This document shows, in pieces, positions 1 through 7,561 of a DNA stretch of 64,000 nucleotides. The translations under genes were made by a program, and so were the position numbers. Position 1 is the first letter of the stretch. Every line of letters begins with the position of its first letter. The notes beneath the pieces are model-generated. The model made no database searches, was not told the origin of the DNA, and was given only the letters and a program-made list of their open reading frames with translations. The DNA is taken from contig NZ_CANNBM010000001.1 of assembly GCF_947502895.1 (NCBI RefSeq), positions 868,001 through 932,000 on the forward strand. The letters are read 5' to 3'. The DNA comes from an uncultured Sulfitobacter sp. (GTDB taxonomy: Bacteria > Pseudomonadota > Alphaproteobacteria > Rhodobacterales > Rhodobacteraceae).

Positions 1-439
1 ACCAGTTCACATCGTCAGAGGTATCGCCCAACGCGTTCCAGATCGCGTCCGCCGTGCCCCAGATCGCCTTGGCACCGTCGGGCGCGTACATTGGCAACGC
101 AAACAGTGTTGTACCACGGCGCACCGCTTCCTTGTCCTCAACCGCTTCCAGACGGAAGCGAACAGCGGCGGCCACACGATCGCGGAATTTCATCTCCTCC
201 TGATCGGCCTCGGCCAATCGCGCCAGCATCGCGGCATCACCAAGCGCGTGATAGTGCAGCGCCAGATCCACAGCGCCGCGCGGACAAACGCTCTCGGCCA
301 CCGCACGCTCAACCCCCGAATCGTCAATTGCCGCGTCAAAGGTCGCCTGCGACCAGCCATCAAATGGCACATGCATCATAGCCGCCTGCACAAGCAGGTC
401 TTTGGGCGATGTACGGGGCGGTGTAGCGGTATTTGTCAT
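1..439 (-). CDS. coq9: COQ9 family protein (ubiquinone biosynthesis), partial
   Basis: The reverse strand is open from an ATG at 439 to the window edge, so about 146 N-terminal codons are present and the C-terminus is missing. The start MTNTATPPRTSPKDLLVQAA, followed by helical segments with DGWSQATFDAAIDDSGV and LFALPMYAPDGAKAIWGTAD, fits the COQ9 family. These proteins have a TetR-like fold, bind lipid, and assist the COQ7 hydroxylation step of ubiquinone synthesis. AGGAG lies just upstream of the ATG. The gene diverges from rpsU, an arrangement I associate with Rhodobacteraceae. The family call is from recognition of the translated sequence. Confidence 0.85.
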   Translation of the reverse strand, partial: MTNTATPPRTSPKDLLVQAAMMHVPFDGWSQATFDAAIDDSGVERAVAESVCPRGAVDLALHYHALGDAAMLARLAEADQEEMKFRDRVAAAVRFRLEAVEDKEAVRRGTTLFALPMYAPDGAKAIWGTADAIWNALGDTSDDVNW

Positions 440-548
440 GGCGTCTCTCCTAAGGGCTCGCGACACTGGACAATATAGCACGTCTTTGCTATAGCGCCAC
501 TTCCTGCAAATCCTTGCAACTTCAAACTAGAAAGGTGGTGAAAACCAC

Positions 549-755
549 ATGCAGGTTAGTGTTCGTGATAACAACGTCGATCAAGCGCTGCGCGCCCTGA
601 AGAAAAAACTTCAGCGCGAGGGTGTGTTTCGTGAAATGAAGCTCAAGCAGCATTTCGAGAAACCTTCCGAGAAAAAAGCACGCGAGAAAGCCGAAGCGAT
701 CCGCCGCGCCCGGAAACTGGCACGGAAAAAGCTCCAGCGCGAAGGTATGATGTAA
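549..755 (+). CDS. rpsU: 30S ribosomal protein S21
   Basis: A 68-residue, very basic protein beginning MQVSVRDNNVDQALRALKKK and ending KLQREGMM, the full usual length of bacterial S21. S21 binds the platform of the 30S subunit near the anti-Shine-Dalgarno region and helps initiation. The start has AAGGTGGTG about 8 bases upstream. The gene stands alone, diverges from coq9, and is followed by a strong intrinsic terminator, so it is probably a monocistronic transcript. Confidence 0.97.
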   Translation: MQVSVRDNNVDQALRALKKKLQREGVFREMKLKQHFEKPSEKKAREKAEAIRRARKLARKKLQREGMM

Positions 756-789
756 ATCAGCCCCTCGTTAGAAGCGTAAGAATAAATCA

Positions 790-821
790 CCCCGTTGTCC
801 CTGTGACGGCGGGGTTTTTTT
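790..821 (+). terminator. Intrinsic terminator of rpsU
   Basis: A 10-bp stem, CCCCGTTGTC pairing with GACGGCGGGG (two G-U pairs), closes a 5-base loop and is followed by seven T. It lies 35 bases after the rpsU stop. Confidence 0.9.
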
Positions 822-981
822 ACACCTCATCACGGGCGTCTTAGAACCCCGCTCAACCTATGACTGTGCTTTTCGTGCAAGCCCAAGCACGCAAATGCAC
901 CACCTGTCCCAACGGGCGTACAAAAATCCGGCAGGGCATTATACACGCGATTTCAAATATTAAACGACAGGAACCCTGCTG

Positions 982-1659
982 ATGACGCACCTCAAATCAA
1001 TCAAATCGGCGCTGGTCGTCCCAGCTTCTTTGGCAATGGCGCTGGCCCTCTCGGCCTGTGGATCAAACCTGAATTTGGCAGACAATATTACGGCCAGCGG
1101 GACCGCGACGGTGTCTTCGGGCGCAATTGATACATCGTTGGACAATGTCTCGAACGGATCTGTCACGTCATCCGAGGTAGGCTTGGTCGCCTATGCAACA
1201 GGTACCAACCCCAGACGCGGCCAGATCGTGGCCCTCGCAGGGATTGAGGACGGCGCTGCCGTTGGCGAACCTGTAACAGGCGGCACTGTCACGTATGATA
1301 CGCGTTACAACTATCAGGTCGCAGCCGAGGTTGAGCGCAGCAGCCTGTTCATCAACGGCCTGCGCGGCAGCAGAGCAAGCGAAGGCCGCGCCACGCTGAC
1401 CGCTGATTTCGACAACGGGACACTGACAGGCAACACATCCGATCTGGATGTCGACGGCCAGATCAACGGCCAAGCCGTGACAGGCACCGCAACGGTGGAC
1501 TACAGCCTAAGACGGACAGTTTTCGGCAACAATACTGTGTCGGGCACCGTGCAAACCAGCCTCGATGGTCAGATCGGCAGCGAGGGCGTGATTGCCACCT
1601 TCCACGGACGCGATAGCACAACCACCGTTGCAGGCGGTCTGGTTGGTGTCGCTAATTGA
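982..1659 (+). CDS. Surface-type lipoprotein, likely Slam (type XI) cargo
   Basis: A 225-aa lipoprotein. The signal peptide ends in the lipobox LALSAC, with the acylated Cys at residue 26. The rest is rich in Gly, Thr, Ser and Val in alternating patterns, as in a beta-barrel. Its C-terminal motif GVIATFHGRDSTTTVAGGLV resembles the closing strands of TbpB / factor-H-binding-type barrels, where FxG...A...GGxF is typical. The gene overlaps the following Slam-like gene by four bases, so the two are translationally coupled. Inference: it is the substrate that the neighbour moves to the cell surface. Its ligand is unknown. Start supported by AGGAA upstream. Confidence 0.7.
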   Translation: MTHLKSIKSALVVPASLAMALALSACGSNLNLADNITASGTATVSSGAIDTSLDNVSNGSVTSSEVGLVAYATGTNPRRGQIVALAGIEDGAAVGEPVTGGTVTYDTRYNYQVAAEVERSSLFINGLRGSRASEGRATLTADFDNGTLTGNTSDLDVDGQINGQAVTGTATVDYSLRRTVFGNNTVSGTVQTSLDGQIGSEGVIATFHGRDSTTTVAGGLVGVAN

Positions 1660-2864
1660 TCTTGCGGGGCAGACGGCTATTCCCCCGCCTTGCTAGTGTG
1701 TCAGCCGCGCTTTGGCTGGCCCTTTCGGGCGGGGCATTTGCACAGGCACCACAGGCACAGACTGACTTCAATCAAGCGCGCATCATGCGCGCATCCGGAG
1801 AGTACAAGCCCGCCATCGAGATCCTGCGTGATCTCTTGCGGGCCCGTCCCCGCGACATCGCAGTGCGAGAAGAGCTGGGCTATGCTCTCATCCTCGACGG
1901 CCAAATGGCGGCTGCGCAATACCAGTTTGAAATACTCAAAGAACGCGCGCCCAGCGCCGATAGCCGCGCCCTCTATACCGCTGTATTGCGCCGCATTGTA
2001 TCGGAACGTCCTGTCGGCATCAGCCTGATCTTCGGCTTCAACCCCACCACCAACCTGAACCAAGGCACAGACAATACCACCCTGTCAGGGGGCGTGTTGG
2101 GCGAAGGGCAGATCGCCCCCGAGAGCCGCCGCATTTCCGGATGGGCGGGCCAGATCGGCTTGCGCGGCTATGTGCGCGGCAATCTGGGTGCAAAAGGGCG
2201 CATAACGCTAGACTGGCGCGCCGCACGCCACCTCTATTCGGCCCTCTACAGCGCCGAGACGGAAACAGAGCTGGGCCTGACCTTTGCCACCAATACCCGA
2301 ACAACTGATTTCAGCACCCGCATCTTTCATCTGGAGCGGCAGCGCGAGAAGGGCGATTACAGCCGCACAGGCGTAACGATCTTTGCCGCAACGCCCCTAG
2401 CACAGGGGCGCCAGATCGACGGCACTCTCCAGTTTTCAATGCTCAAAATGCAGCAGAACCCAGCCAATGACGGCCTGCGCACATTACTGGATCTGGGCTA
2501 TTCACGCACACCCAACCCTGCACTGTCGTTGCGCTTTGGCGTACAGGCCGTGCATGCAGATGCCGCGCGCAGAGCCTTGGGCTTTACCAGCCTTGCTGCG
2601 ACAGCACAGGCCAGCCGCGCCTTTCGCGGCGGGTACGAAATTTCGGGCCGCGTGCTTGCAGGCCAGCGCCGCTTTAACACCGACATCGGTTTTTCGCGCC
2701 ACGACAGCTTTGCCGATGTCTCGGTCACGGTCTTTAACAGCCGCTTGAGTCTGGGCGGTATTGTCCCGAAACTCACTTGCAGCTTCGCCAAGACATCCTC
2801 AAACGTCGCGTTGTTTGACGCGACCGAGCGTGCATGCGGTTTGGCTCTTTCGCGCAGGTTCTAA
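1656..2864 (+). CDS. Surface lipoprotein assembly modifier (Slam, DUF560-type)
   Basis: A 402-aa outer-membrane protein. The signal peptide ends near GGAFA (about residue 29). Residues 35-105 are a TPR-like helical region (QARIMRASGEYKPAIEILRD; REELGYALILDGQMAAAQYQ). From about residue 120 to the end is a beta-barrel ending in RRF, with the terminal Phe expected of outer-membrane barrels. TPR followed by a DUF560 barrel is the Slam architecture, the translocon of the type XI secretion system that displays lipoproteins on the cell surface. It starts with TTG overlapping the TGA of the lipoprotein gene. The pairing with a barrel-type lipoprotein supports the call. No iron-uptake genes are adjacent, so the cargo's role is open. 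Confidence 0.75.
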   Translation: MILRGRRLFPRLASVSAALWLALSGGAFAQAPQAQTDFNQARIMRASGEYKPAIEILRDLLRARPRDIAVREELGYALILDGQMAAAQYQFEILKERAPSADSRALYTAVLRRIVSERPVGISLIFGFNPTTNLNQGTDNTTLSGGVLGEGQIAPESRRISGWAGQIGLRGYVRGNLGAKGRITLDWRAARHLYSALYSAETETELGLTFATNTRTTDFSTRIFHLERQREKGDYSRTGVTIFAATPLAQGRQIDGTLQFSMLKMQQNPANDGLRTLLDLGYSRTPNPALSLRFGVQAVHADAARRALGFTSLAATAQASRAFRGGYEISGRVLAGQRRFNTDIGFSRHDSFADVSVTVFNSRLSLGGIVPKLTCSFAKTSSNVALFDATERACGLALSRRF

Positions 2865-2876
2865 GCCAGCATTTCT

Positions 2877-3332
2877 TCAAACAGGCAGCGCGGTGGTCTT
2901 GCACACAGTTCGCAGGGCAAAACTCGACTGCATCTGCCCCACACCCGGCAAGCGCGCCAGATATTGCCGGTGAATGCGCGCAAAATCCTCGGTATCCTCG
3001 GCCACAACCTTAAGCAGGTAATCAGCCGACCCCGCCATTAGATGACACTCCAGCACATCCGGTATCCGCGCCACCGATTTCTCGAAAGCCTCCAACACCT
3101 CGTCCGCTTGCCCCTGCAACGTAATCTCGACAAATACTGTCGTCGGCACGCCCAACTTGCGCGGGTCCAGGAGAGCGACGTAATCTCGGATATAACCCTC
3201 GGCCTCCAGCCGCTGCACGCGACGATGACACGCAGAAGGAGACAGGTTCACCTGATCGGACAGCTCCGCATTCGACATCCGCCCCCGTTTTTGCAGCGCG
3301 GCAAGCAGCTTTCGATCTATACTATCCAACAT
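2877..3332 (-). CDS. Lrp/AsnC family regulator, probable regulator of ald
   Basis: A 151-aa regulator: N-terminal winged HTH (LDSIDRKLLAALQKRGRMSN, then LSPSACHRRVQRLEAEGYI) and a C-terminal RAM/ligand-binding domain (VVAEDTEDFARIHRQYLARL). I place the start at ATG 3332, giving MLDSIDRKLL, because AAAAGG precedes it at good spacing; an ATG ten codons further up (3362) lacks a ribosome site. It is transcribed divergently from alanine dehydrogenase. Lrp-type regulators next to ald commonly activate it in response to alanine, so this is the likely role here. Confidence 0.88.
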   Translation of the reverse strand: MLDSIDRKLLAALQKRGRMSNAELSDQVNLSPSACHRRVQRLEAEGYIRDYVALLDPRKLGVPTTVFVEITLQGQADEVLEAFEKSVARIPDVLECHLMAGSADYLLKVVAEDTEDFARIHRQYLARLPGVGQMQSSFALRTVCKTTALPV

Positions 3333-3470
3333 ATGCGCAAGCCTTTTGCGTGAAAGAACCATTCCATAGCAGATTATTCTAATCAGGCATCATTTGGCGA
3401 GAGGAAATCGTCTGAAAATGTGACGCAGCAGGCGTATGTGTCAGCCAATCATCGGAGGAGGAAAATTTCT

Positions 3471-4586
3471 ATGAAAATCGGTTGCCCAAAAGAGATCAAA
3501 CCACAAGAATTCCGCGTTGGCATGACGCCGAACGCCGCGTTCGAAGCTGTAAAGCACGGCCATAGCGTTGTCATCGAGACAGGCGCAGGTACGGGTGCAG
3601 GATTTGAAGACGCGGATTACATCGCAGCAGGGGCCGAAATCCTCGGCACCGCGCCCGAGGTTTTCGCCGCTGCCGATATGATCGTGAAAGTGAAAGAGCC
3701 ACAGGCAGGCGAGCGTAAGATGCTGCGCGAGGGGCAGGTTCTGTTTACCTATCTTCACCTCGCACCTGACCCGGAGCAGACCAAGGATCTGCTCGCCTCT
3801 GGTGCCACCTGCATCGCCTATGAAACGGTAACCGACAGCGCAGGCGGCCTGCCACTGCTGGCGCCCATGTCCGAAGTCGCAGGAAAACTCGCCCCCCAAG
3901 TAGGGAGCTGGACCCTGCAAAAGGCCAATGGCGGGCGCGGTGTGCTCATGGGCGGCGTACCGGGTGTCGGCCCCGCCCGCGTTGTAGTGATCGGTGGCGG
4001 CGTCGTTGGAACGCACGCGGCCCGCGTTGCTGCTGGCATGGGCGCAGACGTCACAGTGCTCGACCGTTCGCTGCCGCGTATGCGTTATCTTGATGATGCA
4101 TTCTCTGGTGTGTTCAAAACCAGCTTCGCCTCTGCGGGCAACACGATCGAGCTGGCCCGTCAGGCTGACCTCATCATCGGTGCGGTCCTTATCCCCGGTG
4201 CTGCAGCCCCACAACTGATCACACGCGCCCAACTGTCCGAGCTGAAACCCGGTGCCGCCCTCGTAGACGTCGCCATCGACCAAGGCGGTTGTTTCGAGAC
4301 ATCGCGCGCCACCACACACCAAGACCCGATATATGATGTGGACGGCATCATGCACTACTGCGTGGCAAACATGCCAGGCGCCGTGGCCCGCACCTCGACC
4401 ATCGCGCTTGGTAACGCCACGATGCCATTCATGCTGGCCCTCGCCGACAAAGGTTGGAAAAAAGCCTGCGCCGATGACAAGCACCTGCTTGCAGGTCTCA
4501 ACGTCCATGCGGGCCAACTGACCTATTATGCAGTCGGCAAAGCACTGGGGATCGATGTTATCTCCCCCGCACTGGCGCTCAAATAA
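3471..4586 (+). CDS. ald: Alanine dehydrogenase
   Basis: A 371-aa enzyme, the normal family length, starting MKIGCPKEIKPQEFRVGMTP. It interconverts L-alanine and pyruvate plus ammonia with NAD(H). The substrate-binding Arg15 region (EFRVGMTP), Lys at KVKEPQ, His at FTYLHLAPD and the Rossmann glycines in VVVIGGGVVGTHAARVA are present. GGAGGAGG at 3454-3461 fixes the start at 3471 rather than upstream at 3420. Divergent from an Lrp/AsnC gene. It may also supply or recycle the pyruvate/alanine couple for the taurine:pyruvate aminotransferase encoded much further along, which makes alanine; that link is inference. Confidence 0.96.
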   Translation: MKIGCPKEIKPQEFRVGMTPNAAFEAVKHGHSVVIETGAGTGAGFEDADYIAAGAEILGTAPEVFAAADMIVKVKEPQAGERKMLREGQVLFTYLHLAPDPEQTKDLLASGATCIAYETVTDSAGGLPLLAPMSEVAGKLAPQVGSWTLQKANGGRGVLMGGVPGVGPARVVVIGGGVVGTHAARVAAGMGADVTVLDRSLPRMRYLDDAFSGVFKTSFASAGNTIELARQADLIIGAVLIPGAAAPQLITRAQLSELKPGAALVDVAIDQGGCFETSRATTHQDPIYDVDGIMHYCVANMPGAVARTSTIALGNATMPFMLALADKGWKKACADDKHLLAGLNVHAGQLTYYAVGKALGIDVISPALALK

Positions 4587-4593
4587 ACGACAA

Positions 4594-4619
4594 AGGGGGC
4601 CGCATCACTGCGACCCCCT
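4594..4619. terminator. Stem-loop between convergent ald and mscL
   Basis: AGGGGGcCGCA pairs with TGCGaCCCCCT around a TCAC loop, with one internal mismatch. It sits between two convergent genes with only short T/A tracts, so it may act as a shared terminator. Confidence 0.6.
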
Positions 4620-4641
4620 CATCATTTCTACAACAAAAGCC

Positions 4642-5073
4642 TTATGCTTTTTTCAGTGCCGCCAGAATGTCTGCCAACAGCTCTTCTTGTGTTGGGCCTG
4701 CTGGTGCTTCTTCAACTGCTTCTTCTTCCTTGGTCGTTGCATCTTTGATCTTGTTGACCTGCTTGACCAGCATGAACACAACAAATGCAATGATCAGAAA
4801 GTTGATGATCGCCATGATGAACGAGCCATAGGCAAAGACAGCAGCGCCACCTTCACGGGCCGCTTCCAGCGATGCACCTTCAGCTACATCACCGCTAAGA
4901 ACGGCATAGTTGTTCGTGAAATCGATCCCGCCCATGAACAGGCCGATAATCGGATTGATCAGATCGCCCACCAGCGATGATACAATCGCCGTGAATGCTG
5001 CACCGATAATGATACCAACAGCCATGTCCATGACATTGCCCTTGGCGATAAAGTCCTTGAATTCGTTCATCAT
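4642..5073 (-). CDS. mscL: Large-conductance mechanosensitive channel MscL
   Basis: A 143-aa inner-membrane channel that opens under hypo-osmotic shock. The N-terminal amphipathic helix and first membrane segment (NEFKDFIAKGNVMDMAVGII, then IGAAFTAIVSSLVGDLI) are classical. A periplasmic loop follows, then TM2 (SFIMAIINFLIIAFVVFMLV) and a cytoplasmic helix ending ELLADILAALKKA. The start is the first of two adjacent ATGs (5073), 8 bases after AGGGA. Monocistronic by position. Confidence 0.97.
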   Translation of the reverse strand: MMNEFKDFIAKGNVMDMAVGIIIGAAFTAIVSSLVGDLINPIIGLFMGGIDFTNNYAVLSGDVAEGASLEAAREGGAAVFAYGSFIMAIINFLIIAFVVFMLVKQVNKIKDATTKEEEAVEEAPAGPTQEELLADILAALKKA

Positions 5074-5224
5074 TGTATTCGTCCCTTGTACTACATTTTC
5101 CGGCCGCAGGTTTTCCCACCCATTACACCGTCGCACATAAGATATCACATGCGCGCACCATGGATAGACTGTTATGATGGGGAAAACTCCCTATTTTACT
5201 GCATATCAGAGAAGGAGTTTCAAA

Positions 5225-5926
5225 ATGGCTGACCTAACGGCATTTCCGATTACCAAAAGATGGCCCGCTGCAAATAGCGACATTATCCAGCTTTATTCGT
5301 TTCCGACGCCCAACGGTGTAAAGGTTTCTATCGCGCTAGAAGAAACAGGCCTATCCTATGAGCCCCATACCGTTACCCTGTCAGATGCGGATGTAAAAAG
5401 CCCCGCGTTTCTCTCTCTCAACCCCAACAATAAAATCCCTGCCATCGTTGATCCCAACGGGCCTGACGGCACACCCATCGGCCTGTTCGAAAGCGGCGCA
5501 ATCCTGCTTTATCTCGCCGAAAAATCGGGAAAGCTGCTGGGCGAGACGGCAACCGACAAAGCGAAAGCGACCCAATGGCTGATGTTCCAGATGGGAGGCC
5601 TTGGCCCGATGCTGGGGCAACTTGGTTTTTTCAGCAAATTCGCAGGTGCCGAGTGGGAGGACAAACGCCCTCAGCAGCGGTATCTGGGCGAAGCCAAGCG
5701 TCTGCTGGCTGTTCTCGACCTCGAGCTGGCTGGCCAAGACTGGATCACGGGGACGCACTATACCGTGGCCGATATCGCCATTGCCCCATGGCTGCGCGCA
5801 CTTGATTTCTACGGCGTGAAAGACGCTGTCGGGTGGGAAGATCACAAGAACCTCGTAGCTTATCTTGATCGGTTCACCGCGCGACCAGCAGTGCAAAAAG
5901 GTCTAGTCATCCCGCCCCGCGCCTAG
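5225..5926 (+). CDS. Glutathione S-transferase family protein (Nu-class / YfcG-YghU type)
   Basis: A 233-aa two-domain GST. The thioredoxin-like N-terminal domain contains FPTPNGVKVSIALEE, the TPNG motif typical of Nu-class enzymes such as YfcG and YghU, which act as disulfide-bond oxidoreductases with glutathione. The ESGAILLYLAE motif binds the gamma-glutamyl part of glutathione. The all-helical C-terminal domain includes YTVADIAIAPWLRAL. The ATG at 5225 follows GAAGGAG; an upstream in-frame ATG (5174) has no such site. Substrate unknown. Confidence 0.9.
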   Translation: MADLTAFPITKRWPAANSDIIQLYSFPTPNGVKVSIALEETGLSYEPHTVTLSDADVKSPAFLSLNPNNKIPAIVDPNGPDGTPIGLFESGAILLYLAEKSGKLLGETATDKAKATQWLMFQMGGLGPMLGQLGFFSKFAGAEWEDKRPQQRYLGEAKRLLAVLDLELAGQDWITGTHYTVADIAIAPWLRALDFYGVKDAVGWEDHKNLVAYLDRFTARPAVQKGLVIPPRA

Positions 5927-5988
5927 GGGTTGCGCCTGACCTGCATTGGACCGATTGTGGGTACCTTGATAAACGCAAGGTGCCCACG

Positions 5989-6609
5989 ATGGATCCAGTT
6001 CTCTTCTTCAGCTTTATCGCGGCTACAGCTCTAATTGTTGGCTTGCCAGGACCGTCTTGTGCATTGGCCTCGGCACAGGCTGTACGCTATGGCAACCGCG
6101 CAGCAGCACTCACGATATCGGGCGATGCCCTAGGCTCGGCTGTCCATATCGTGATCGCAGTCGCAAGCCTTCAGGCGCTGATCGGGCTGGCTGAATTTAT
6201 ACTGCCTTTTTTGCAAATCGCAGGCGGTCTATTCGTGATTTATCTGGGCTGGAAAAGCTTCACAGCACCCGCAACATCACCAGAGGTACCCCCACAAGAC
6301 AGCGGTGTCACCGCCTTTTGGGCAGGCTTTTTCGCCTGTGTCACTAACCCCAAGGCAATCGTATTCTTCATCGCCCTGTTTCCTGGCTTTATCTCGCCCG
6401 AACACTCTATCATTGTACAGTCTTTGATCTACGGGGCTGTCTTTATCACACTGGATGCCGCCAGCATTTGGGCCTACGCGATGCTTGCACGCCGCTTGGT
6501 ATTGCGTGCAAGCGGACGCATCAACATAGACAAGCTGAGCGGTCTGGGTCTGATCGGCGTCGGCGCGTTACTCGTCGTCAAAGGCATCAGGGCCAGCCAG
6601 CCAGCCTAA
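5989..6609 (+). CDS. LysE family amino-acid exporter
   Basis: A 206-aa membrane protein with about six hydrophobic segments and the LysE/RhtB N-terminal signature LPGPSCALASAQAVRYGNRA. The central FWAGFFACVTNPKAIVFFIA is the conserved NPKA region of the family. Such proteins export amino acids or their derivatives; the substrate cannot be read from sequence. ATG 5989 is preferred over GTG 5980 because AAGG lies 9 bases before the ATG. Confidence 0.88.
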   Translation: MDPVLFFSFIAATALIVGLPGPSCALASAQAVRYGNRAAALTISGDALGSAVHIVIAVASLQALIGLAEFILPFLQIAGGLFVIYLGWKSFTAPATSPEVPPQDSGVTAFWAGFFACVTNPKAIVFFIALFPGFISPEHSIIVQSLIYGAVFITLDAASIWAYAMLARRLVLRASGRINIDKLSGLGLIGVGALLVVKGIRASQPA

Positions 6610-7028
6610 CGAAATGTGCGCCCGTTCCACCGGATCGCCCAAGCATCACCGCCATGGGCATAGCCTGAAATAACCGGCACGTTGGTCGGTCCCAAAGTCA
6701 CGCCGCCCCCTAGAAAATCCATTTTCTGCCTAAGCAGCTTGCCCTGCCGCAGATAGATTTTCACAGTGCAAACCTGCATACCACAAGACTTGCTGATGCT
6801 GCTGCCACCCTTACAGCTCAAACGGTCATGAGACAGGATCAGATCCTTGCGCCCGTCACCGTTCAGGTCCCGCTCAACCGCTCCCGCAGCAGCAAACCGA
6901 CCACCAGCAGGGCAGCCTGCCCTGATCTCTTTTGCAATCAAATATTGTGCTGCCTTGGAGTAGCTTTGCGCCGCAGCAACGGTCGTTGTTGCAACCAAAA
7001 CCCACATCACCAAAGCAACCAACCGCAT
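6606..7028 (-). CDS. Secreted protein with an FG-GAP-like calcium-type motif
   Basis: A 140-aa protein with a clear signal peptide (MRLVALVMWVLVATTTVAAA, cleavage near residue 20), so probably periplasmic. RDLNGDGRKDLILS is the DxNxDGxxD calcium-binding pattern of FG-GAP/VCBS repeats. Four cysteines in SCKGG..KSCGMQVCTV could form disulfides. The start overlaps the ytoQ stop by one base (TAATG), so it is likely coupled to ytoQ, and the end overlaps the convergent lysE-type gene by four bases. No specific function is assigned. Confidence 0.7.
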   Translation of the reverse strand: MRLVALVMWVLVATTTVAAAQSYSKAAQYLIAKEIRAGCPAGGRFAAAGAVERDLNGDGRKDLILSHDRLSCKGGSSISKSCGMQVCTVKIYLRQGKLLRQKMDFLGGGVTLGPTNVPVISGYAHGGDAWAIRWNGRTFR

Positions 7029-7471
7029 TACGGCAGCTTTGCTGTCAAAACATAGCGCAAAATATCCACCACCTGCGACGGCTCGGAGGCAACAGCAAGG
7101 GCCGCCGCATCCACCTCTTTCAGCGCATGAGCATGATCCGGCCCGTGCAGGATAATCAACGATTTTCCCAGCGCCGCGGCATAGCCGGCGTCAAAAGCCG
7201 CATTCCACTGCTTGTACTGCTCACCAAACCGCACAACAACCACATCCGAATCGGCAATCCCCTTGCGCGTGCGGATTGCATTGATCTGCGCCCCTTTGCG
7301 GTCATGCCAAAATTTATCCGCTTCGGCGCCCAGAATCGCCACGCCACAATCATCGCTCGCCGCGTGGTCTGTCACAGGCCCCGAGAACACAACATCAAGC
7401 CCCGCCGCTCCTTCGGTAATCTGTTCGCGCCAATCGGTATGAATCTCACCCGACAAATACACTTTCAACAT
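7028..7471 (-). CDS. YtoQ family protein
   Basis: A 147-aa protein beginning MLKVYLSGEIHTDWREQI. SGEIH, the GVAILGAEADKFWHD segment and the VVVVRFGEQYKQWNAAFDAG block are features I recognise from YtoQ proteins, which resemble nucleoside 2-deoxyribosyltransferases. The catalytic activity is not established in my knowledge. Co-transcribed with the downstream secreted protein. Confidence 0.8.
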   Translation of the reverse strand: MLKVYLSGEIHTDWREQITEGAAGLDVVFSGPVTDHAASDDCGVAILGAEADKFWHDRKGAQINAIRTRKGIADSDVVVVRFGEQYKQWNAAFDAGYAAALGKSLIILHGPDHAHALKEVDAAALAVASEPSQVVDILRYVLTAKLP

Positions 7472-7502
7472 CTGTAGCTCCTTGGCAGGCCAGCACAGCC
7501 CC

Positions 7503-7534
7503 GCTTCTTTATTTTTCCTTTAAACTCAATCCCG
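7503..7534 (-). repeat. 32-bp intergenic repeat, copy 1
   Basis: On the + strand this reads GCTTCTTTATTTTTCC, then TT, then TAAACTCAATCCCG. Two further copies (22659-22690 and 27827-27858) are identical except for the two middle bases. It lies 28 bp past the pheT stop and in the leader of ytoQ. Confidence 0.85.
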
Positions 7535-7561
7535 CACCCACAACACGCGCGCGGCCTGCGT

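Noticed and set aside
3441..4517. Long minus-strand frame of 358 codons opposite ald
   Set aside because: It is the shadow of the ald codon pattern; composition is Cys/His/Gly-rich with no family features, and ald is certain.
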